Below are positions 58,341-64,000 of a DNA stretch of 64,000 nucleotides, piece by piece. The stretch lies in NCBI GenBank assembly GCA_009823395.1, contig CM020516.1, positions 2,585,001 to 2,649,000 on the forward strand. Direction: 5' to 3'. The notes beneath the pieces were generated by a model. It saw only the letters and a program-made list of their open reading frames with translations. It was not told the origin of the DNA and ran no database searches. Within the stretch, counting starts at the first letter, position 1, and each line of letters starts with the position of its first letter. The translations under genes and the position numbers were made by a program. This DNA comes from Thamnaconus septentrionalis (Eukaryota > Chordata > Actinopteri > Tetraodontiformes > Monacanthidae).

Positions 58341-61166
58341 GTGAGTGACTGTCAAAGCAAGTGGATCAGAGACTGACAATTAAGATTGTTACAGTGTTAC
58401 ACATTGAACCATTCATTGTATTTTGTTCTTTAAAAAAAATATACATGATGCTTTGTAGTTATTGATATTTCACTAACCTGCTCAGGTGCGTCAAATTCCT
58501 GGCAAAGTCTTGTTCAGCTCATCAGCAGAGGTCAGCAAAGTCTGCGAGCTGAAGGCAGCAGAGAGACTCTTCCTCCTCCTGAAACTATCCACACCTGAGC
58601 CTCTTCCCACCCAAGCAAACAAAGGTAAATATATGATATATGATAAATACCAAACATGCAGAGTAGGTTCTGTATTTATTCCATTCCCACTGTGTAAAGG
58701 GATTCAAACCACAATGTGTTGGAAGCATGGTTCCTCCCTTTTAATGGCATCCAAATATCCCATCTCTAATGTTTTGCAGCAAAGGCAGCTTCTGTGCTAC
58801 AGTCCAGGCTGCTGGGTGAAAAGGATCAGTGGAGCGGTGCTGTAATGACCTGGAGACGCCTGCAGAGGGAGTTAGAGCGCAGGAAGGCTGCTCTCACAAG
58901 GCAGCAAGAGGAGGACAGATGGAGTGAGGCAGTGGAGAGGAGAGAAATATCAGGGGGACAGAACGAGAGCGAAGTGCAGAGGGTGGACGAGCCAAGTCGA
59001 CCTCGCTGGACGCTGAATAAAAAGAGAAAGAGAGACGATGAAGAGGAAAAAGAGGAAATGGCGACTGCTGCTCAGGATTACAATAGTGTGGAAAATGGAG
59101 AGAAAAAGAAAACACCTGAAAGAGAAATCGGGACAGGCTTGGATTTGGAAGTGAGCAGCTGTGGAGTAAATGGGGTGATCTCCAGTGAAGAAGAGCTGAT
59201 CACACCTTTACACAGTGTGAGTGACATCAGGACGATGGATGGAATGGCAGAGGGGGATGCGGAAAGAAAAGCGACAGACGGTAAAAACCTCTCTGACTTT
59301 TATTTCAACTCCAGGCTTACTTTACCGCAATCCAGTTTTTTATTTCTTTCATTATAATTTCCTTCCATTCCATGTGAATGAAGTGGAGTTTTGTGAGGAG
59401 GAAGCAAAGAATCCGCCGCCACCCAGTGAGCCTCCTGCTGAGCCAGTGTCCTTCAGGATCAGCTGCAAGTGCACCGGCGCGCTGTCTCGACACTTCAGCC
59501 TCCAGGTGGATGATGTTACTCACGGACACAAGATCTCTTTCCTTTTAACCTGAAAGTATTTTCAAAGGTAGATTTTTTTTTTTGTATATTGAATCTAATG
59601 CAGGAGGTGAGCAGACTAATCGGAGTCGGTCTGAGCAAGTTGCTCGGTTGGAGGATTGACCTGAAAAATCCAGAGCTGGAGGTGGGTGCTTTTTTTCAGT
59701 CCGATTTTAAACTTCTATTTACATGAATCTGCTCTTTTATCAGAAATATTTTCTGCTTTTTTTTTCCAGGTTAATGTTAATTTGAGTGATGACCAATGCC
59801 TGTTTGGGATTCCACTAATCAGGTTTTTCTCACACTGATTTTATTTTACCAACTTAGAGTTTAGAGTTTAGTTTCAACCTCAGTTCATTGCGTAACAATA
59901 GTTCTTCTATATTCCTTCTTCAGGTTGCCTCTGGCTAACCGGCGCTATATTAAAAACACAGGACTGAGGTCGACTGTAGCCTGGGCTATTGGCTCCCTGG
60001 CTCAGATAAAGGTACCACTGCATGTGCAGGAACTGGATTCCTCCTAATGACCATTATTCTCAGCAGATGAACCCAAAGCATCCCGCTGGCACACAGATCA
60101 GTGTGCTTCATCACTGCCTAATACACACCCTGTGTCGTGTGCTGTTCCCCAGCCAGGCTTCTGCGTGGTGGACCCAATGTGTGGCGTGGGAACCATTCTA
60201 ATAGAAGCAGCACAGGAGCACACGGTGAGAGCGACACCTGCAGGTGTTTCTCTTTTGTCCAATTCCCTTTGTGACGTCGTCGTTTTAGCCACTGACGTGT
60301 CCGTCATTTTACCGTACCACCGCTGTCACAGTGTGATCTGACTCTCTGCTGTGATCCTCAGGCTGGACGCTTCCTCGGTGTGGACATCGACGACGGACAG
60401 CTACACAAGGCCAGTGAGAACGTAGAGTTTGCAGAGCTGGGACACAGAATCCACCTGCTGAAAGCTTCATCCATGAGTAAGAAACCCTGAGGACGATGTG
60501 AAACACATGGCATGAAATCAATGTTTAGACTTCAGAGAGCGCAGCAGAGTGGTGTCTGTTTTGGGGCCTGTTATTACATTGCACGAGCTGTTATGTATTT
60601 GTTTACATAATGACGTGCATGTGCATATTTCTGTGTGTGTGCAGCTCTGCCTCTGCCCAGTGCCAGCGTGGATGCTGTAGTGTGTGACCTTCCGTTTGGC
60701 AGGAAGTTTGGCTCTAAAACGGACATGGCTGCCAACCTGCCAGTCATCCTGGCAGAGATGGAGAGGTTGGTTCCTTTTTTTGTCATCTTTCATCATCATT
60801 TTAGTTTTGTACCTAATTATTTTTTGTTTTTGTTTTTTTTCGAGGATCCTCTGCTCCGACGGGACTCTGGTCCTTCTCCTGAGTCCTCAGTTGTCGTGTC
60901 TTCTGAAAAAACTGCTGCCGCAAAGAGACACTGGGATGTCGACCAATAACCAGGAGGCAAAAGCTGTAAATGATACAGCAAGGCAGGAGACATTCCAAGG
61001 CCACCAGGGGATCGATTCCCCACCTACCCAGAAAACAAGCCGTCACCCTGGGCTACAACAAAGCCCAACTCCCCCGCTCAGCTCACTGGAGCATCAGGAA
61101 AGCCTCCGAGTCAGCCTCGGCGTGATCGACGGACTGATTCATAAATATGTCAAGAGAAATAGATGA
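58230..61166 (+). CDS. thumpd2: THUMP domain-containing protein 2, RNA guanine-N2-methyltransferase (gene span)
   Basis: THUMPD2 with TRMT112 methylates guanosine N2 in U6 snRNA (established for the human protein). Eleven exons: 58230-58340, 58486-58624, 58780-59280, 59384-59505, 59604-59681, 59770-59822, 59924-60011, 60153-60224, 60362-60476, 60645-60765, 60845-61166. They sum to 1722 bases, 573 residues. The N-terminal part has YYCTAGNGMERFL, then KAAERLFLLLKL. A long charged, Lys/Glu-rich, poorly conserved middle follows (about 120-250), then the THUMP part with FRISCKCTGALSRHF. The Rossmann methyltransferase has the SAM motif VVDPMCGVGTILIEAA (about 368-383) and catalytic-loop motif DLPFG. 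The C-terminal tail is weakly conserved. The gene looks intact. Confidence 0.95.
58486..58624 (+). CDS. thumpd2: thumpd2 exon 2
   Basis: The acceptor is CTGCTCAG and the donor AAAG|GTAAAT. It encodes VRQIPGKVLFSSSAEVSKVC and ELKAAERLFLLLKLSTPEPL. The AERLFLL segment is a family landmark. Confidence 0.9.
58780..59280 (+). CDS. thumpd2: thumpd2 exon 3, charged insert
   Basis: The acceptor is GTTTTGCAG and the donor GACG|GTAAAA, 501 bases. It encodes a tryptophan-containing helix (WSGAVMTWRRLQRELERR) followed by a long Glu/Lys/Arg-rich stretch with the nuclear-signal-like NKKRKRDDEEEKEE. This region is known to be variable in THUMPD2. Confidence 0.9.
59384..59505 (+). CDS. thumpd2: thumpd2 exon 4
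   Basis: The acceptor GAATGAAG follows a T-rich stretch, and the donor is CTCCAG|GTGGAT. It encodes VEFCEEEAKNPPPPSEPPAE and PVSFRISCKCTGALSRHFSL. FRxSCxCTG is the THUMP landmark. The acceptor was chosen because it restores the frame left by exon 3. Confidence 0.8.
59604..59681 (+). CDS. thumpd2: thumpd2 exon 5
   Basis: The acceptor is CTAATGCAG and the donor CTGGAG|GTGGGT. It encodes 26 residues, EVSRLIGVGLSKLLGWR then IDLKNPELE, matching the human protein in pattern (GWxxDLxNPxLE). Confidence 0.9.
59770..59822 (+). CDS. thumpd2: thumpd2 exon 6
   Basis: The acceptor is TTTTTCCAG and the donor ATCAG|GTTTTT. It encodes VNVNLSDDQCLFGIPLI. Too short to be judged alone, it is fixed by phase and by homology to VGIPVF in the human protein. 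Confidence 0.85.
59924..60011 (+). CDS. thumpd2: thumpd2 exon 7
   Basis: The acceptor is CTTCTTCAG and the donor ATAAAG|GTACCA. It encodes RLPLANRRYIKNTGLRSTVA and WAIGSLAQIK. The YIKxxGLRSTxAWAxxSLAxIK pattern is diagnostic of the family. Confidence 0.95.
60153..60224 (+). CDS. thumpd2: thumpd2 exon 8, SAM-binding motif
   Basis: The acceptor is GTTCCCCAG and the donor CACACG|GTGAGA. Its 24 residues, PGFCVVDPMCGVGTILIEAA then QEHT, form methyltransferase motif I, which binds S-adenosylmethionine. Confidence 0.95.
60362..60476 (+). CDS. thumpd2: thumpd2 exon 9
   Basis: The acceptor is ATCCTCAG and the donor CATGA|GTAAGA. It encodes AGRFLGVDIDDGQLHKASEN and VEFAELGHRIHLLKASSM. The acidic GVDID end is motif II of Rossmann methyltransferases. 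Confidence 0.9.
60645..60765 (+). CDS. thumpd2: thumpd2 exon 10, catalytic-loop motif
   Basis: The acceptor is GTGTGCAG and the donor GAGAG|GTTGGT. It encodes TLPLPSASVDAVVCDLPFG and RKFGSKTDMAANLPVILAEM. DLPFG stands where N-methyltransferases have (D/N)PPY/F; the human protein has DIPFG. Confidence 0.95.
60845..61166 (+). CDS. thumpd2: thumpd2 exon 11 with stop
   Basis: The acceptor is TTTTTCGAG, an unusual GAG, after a long T tract. The stop is TGA at 61164. It encodes RILCSDGTLVLLLSPQLS, the last core strands, then a Gln/Ser/Pro-rich tail and ESLRVSLGVIDGLIHKYVKR. The end resembles the human C-terminus in spacing. Confidence 0.85.
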
Positions 61167-61210
61167 CATCTGTGCTGCAGACCAGCGCTAAATTTCAAAT
61201 GTTTTTATTA

Positions 61211-61216
61211 AATAAA
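61211..61216 (+). terminator. Polyadenylation signal of thumpd2
   Basis: AATAAA lies 45 bases after the stop codon, followed by A/T-rich and then TTTTTTCCTCTTGTTCT sequence. This implies a very short 3' UTR. Confidence 0.65.
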
Positions 61217-61970
61217 ATACATGAAAAACACTAGTAATAAACTATTTTTTTCCTCTTGTTCTCCAGCATACAAAAGTAAATAATAATATTTGAACAACTA
61301 TGAAAAGGAATTGTGTGCATTATTTGAATTCAAACTCTTTGTCGCTCTTGTTAAGATTAAAAACTTATTACAAACTACGTTTTTATCTTATTCAAATTCC
61401 TTGCTAAAAACCTAAGCTGTGTGTTTAAAAAAAACACAGCTTGTGGATTGTTTCTTCTTGATTTCAGGAGTTGGACTCTGAAAGTTATTACCGTACTCAA
61501 GATATTTGTGTAGACAGAGAGGAAAAGCAGGACTAGAGTTTATCCTGAAATGACAACCATATTTTCGGAATTCCTGCTGTTTGATCACACACATTGACAA
61601 TAACCTGGTTCACATTAACAGTTTAGCCTTGCTAACTAAGCTATTTGTCATATGAGTAGCCCAACAAGGCCACACAGGTATGTGTAATCATTTCTCTCAA
61701 CTTCCTGTTTGTCCTGTTTCCTGTGCAGCTTATAGGGGATTCTACTGTAGCTACTGTATTTTATCAACGCTGGAGCTGTTCAAGTCGAATTCATATTAGA
61801 TTTAGTTAAAAACGTAAAGATTCTTATCTGCTGCTTTTGAATGTTGTATACAAATACATATGAAATGATTTTTCTTTCGGAATTGTTTGTTTTTGCAAAA
61901 CACAAATCATTCATTGAAAAAAGAAAAAACATTTTTCGTTCTTGATTACGGTGGATCGTTCCGCCTGATC
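61217..61970. other. Intergenic region between thumpd2 and map4k3
   Basis: About 750 bases of unique A/T-rich sequence with no open frame of note. In human, TMEM178A lies between these two genes; no exon resembling it is recognised here. Confidence 0.6.
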
Positions 61971-61998
61971 AGACTCCAGCGGCGCCATAGAGCTCAGC

Positions 61999-62027
61999 GC
62001 GCATGCGCAGCAAACGGAAGCCATGTT
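61999..62027 (+). promoter_or_regulatory. NRF1, ETS and YY1 site cluster, map4k3 promoter
   Basis: GCGCATGCGC (61999-62008) is a perfect NRF1-type palindrome. ACGGAAG (62014-62020) fits ETS, and GCCATGTT (62020-62027) fits the reverse YY1 core. Together they are typical of a CpG-rich housekeeping promoter about 150 bases before the start codon. The assignments are by consensus only. Confidence 0.55.
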
Positions 62028-62067
62028 GGATCTACACTGGATCTGGGCTGGGATTTTCTGACGCCGT

Positions 62068-62154
62068 ATGTTTTTCCTCAAAATACCTGTTTTCGTGTAC
62101 CGTTGGCGCTTCTCCGTCGTTCGCGCACGGCGCCGTGACCGGCAGCGGACATGA
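62068..62154 (+). promoter_or_regulatory. Upstream ORF overlapping the map4k3 start codon
   Basis: An ATG at 62068 opens 28 codons, and its TGA (62152-62154) overlaps the main ATG at 62151 as ATGA. A second, shorter upstream ORF of 12 codons is at 62023-62061. Both matter only if transcription starts upstream of them, which the NRF1/ETS cluster suggests for the first. Confidence 0.5.
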
Positions 62155-62249
62155 TGAACTCCAGTGTCGACCTGTCGCGGCGGAATCCGCAGGAGGATTT
62201 CGAGCTGATCCAGCGGATAGGAAGCGGCACGTACGGAGATGTGTACAAG
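62151..62249 (+). CDS. map4k3: MAP4K3 (GLK) first coding exon, partial gene
   Basis: The ATGATG start opens 33 codons to the donor TACAAG|GTAAAA. It encodes MMNSSVDLSRRNPQEDF then ELIQRIGSGTYGDVYK. GSGTYGDV is the glycine-rich ATP loop of the kinase domain. The DLSRRNPQEDFELIQ stretch matches MAP4K3 and separates it from MAP4K5. MAP4K3 is a STE20-family kinase acting in amino-acid/mTORC1 and JNK signalling. The rest of the gene is beyond 64000. Synteny with SLC8A1 and THUMPD2 agrees. Teleost copy a or b is not resolved. Confidence 0.95.
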
Positions 62250-64000
62250 GTAAAAACTGCGGCGAGGGCTCCGGGTTGCCCGGGTTCCATTATCGGACGC
62301 AGATTGTTTAGATGTGGAGTTGTGGCAAACAAGCAGAACGGACGGAACACGATGAACTGTGGTTCTTATTATTTATTTATTCCCCCCCCCCCCCCCCCGT
62401 AAACGATGTCTTTTCCAGAGTTTCAGATTCTCGAGACGGCATTTAAACCGCTGCTCCTGTTGCCAGTCCTATTGTCGGACACAGCCGAATGCTAATTTAG
62501 TGACTTATTGTTTTGGCCTCATCCCCCGACGATTCTCACACGATCACGTCAAGGTGGCGAGAGTTGCAACATCACCGAGTGTCATTTGAAGCCTTCAATC
62601 GGTGCAGTCGGAGGCGCTAATGTGATTTCGCCTCGCAGAAACTCTGCTTTTCGTGTAAATTCTGACGCACTCAAATGCGAGGGGGATTTAGTAACATTTT
62701 TGCCTTTTACTCGGCTTAAATGGGGGGAAGAAAAAAAAATAGAACCACTTGGGTCGACTAAAACGCTTGTATTTCGAATGAAACCTCTACCTAGATATAC
62801 AAAATATATATTTATAACAAAATGACGGCTTTATGAACGCGTTTAACAATGAACGTTTAGGTGCTAGCTGTCCGACAACGGAAGCAGGCACAGTGATAGC
62901 ACACAGAAGCTAAACGGGCTGGAGCTGATCTTGTTGAGGGGGGCTGCTGTCGCCAAATAACCGCAAACAGCGGGTTGGTGAATGGACGAGGACACGGATT
63001 GGAGCACAGTGGAGGTCAAGACGGTCACTACGGAGCGTAATGTTACACGGTGTGCAGCGGTGTTTGCCTGTTTTCTTTGTTAAAAGCGCGTCCTTGCTGG
63101 CGTTACAGTGGCTGACAGCTGGAGAGCCAGTGGAGCTAATGCTGAGGAGGCTACAACAACAACACCACCTCCTCTTCATCCTCTTCATCATCCTCCTCCT
63201 CCTCTTATTGTGTTGTTTTTTTTACAGTAATTGCCAGTAACAGCAGCCGGGCCCTAAAATGTTCATTCCCATGTGTATGGGGGGGGGTTTGGTTATGTGG
63301 CTTCAGCTCTCCGCTGTACGGAGGGGCCTGGTGGGGCAGCAGATACTGTAGCTCCAGAGGAAAGGAAGTTGGTGGATGACAGAGTGAGTCGACCGCACTC
63401 ACATATCAATGTGCTCATTACACAGAGCTCAAGATGATTATAGTCATAAACATATAGCTCAGTGCGAGGCGGTGTCATGTCTAGCAAAGCATGCAGAATT
63501 AAAGATGAAGAAAGGAATGCAACAACAAATGAAGTTGTGGAGTAAGGTTTCTGGAGGCTTTCCCAGGTCGTTTGTCACTTGAAGGTCCCATGTTAGACAA
63601 CGTTGTCTTTACCACTAATTCCAAACTATAATATTTGTCTCCGGCCCGTTGGGGAACTCGAGTCATGAGAAAAATTCCTTGGTTCCTTTCTCCAATTTCT
63701 CAGAAAGTGCTTGAAGGAACAGTTTTGATAATCAGCCCATTGTGATTTTATAAAGGGTTGTGGTATCTCACTGATGGCTCTTCCATATAGACAGGAGCCC
63801 CAGTGAGGGTTCTAGATTGGCTCCACGTTCTGAGACCGCTTTGTCTGTGGGAGATCCAGCAAAGCGTCAGTTTGTCGAAGCTAAAACTCAGCAGGAGGCT
63901 ACCAACGGCGGGCTGAATATGCAGTTTTAGGGAGATTTTATTTGTTTTTGCGTGATTGGTATTTGTGTTTGTACGCTCGGTGCAGCAAATTCCCAGCAAC
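62250..64000 (+). other. First intron of map4k3 (partial)
   Basis: No further exon is seen. It holds a C tract at 62383-62398, a (TCC)n-type run near 63170-63205, and a diverged copy of a dispersed repeat near 63735-63930 (see the palindromic-core family). Confidence 0.7.

Overview
This window comes from a vertebrate nuclear genome, almost certainly a percomorph-type teleost fish. All recognisable genes are intron-containing with GT-AG splice sites. The protein sequences are closest to vertebrate families. The introns are packed with long CA/GT, GA/CT and trinucleotide microsatellites, as is usual in compact fish genomes. Nothing prokaryotic, viral or CRISPR-like was seen.

Layout. (1) 1-41466, + strand: the 3' part of a sodium/calcium exchanger gene of the NCX1 type (slc8a1; teleost a or b copy not resolved). 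The long exon coding for the N-terminal half is not in the window, so bases 1-19164 are intron. The coding exons seen are a pair of mutually exclusive exons, A (19165-19271) and B (19621-19730), then 27893-28038, 29313-29412, 35480-35665, 35839-35928, 39935-40038 and 41194-41466 (stop). They encode the end of the second calcium-binding domain, an acidic cytosolic linker and the C-terminal membrane half with the alpha-2 repeat. A long 3' UTR probably runs to about 47,950. (2) 51879-54379, - strand: a six-exon gene for a predicted 421-residue protein that I do not recognise, with an N-myristoylation-type start and a 14-glycine run. It converges on the exchanger gene. (3) 58230-61166, + strand: an apparently complete eleven-exon THUMPD2 gene (RNA guanine-N2-methyltransferase). 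(4) 62151 onward, + strand: promoter, 5' UTR and first coding exon of MAP4K3; the rest of that gene is outside.

The order SLC8A1 - THUMPD2 - MAP4K3, all in the same direction, matches human chromosome 2p22 as I recall it. This supports the NCX1 (not NCX2 or NCX3) assignment independently of the protein sequence. No TMEM178A coding sequence was recognised between THUMPD2 and MAP4K3.

The most interesting part is the exon A/B switch. The reading phases demand exactly one of the two exons. The 349-base intron between them carries two TGCATG (RBFOX-type) sites placed to favour A and oppose B, a perfect 15-base inverted repeat holding one of those sites, and a decoy acceptor that would give a stop codon. 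Other notable items are the unidentified myristoylation-type gene, a large hairpin downstream of it, a dispersed repeat with a palindromic core, and an upstream ORF whose stop overlaps the MAP4K3 start codon.

All exon boundaries were placed by eye from splice consensus and reading phase. In each complete gene the exon lengths add up to a whole number of codons.
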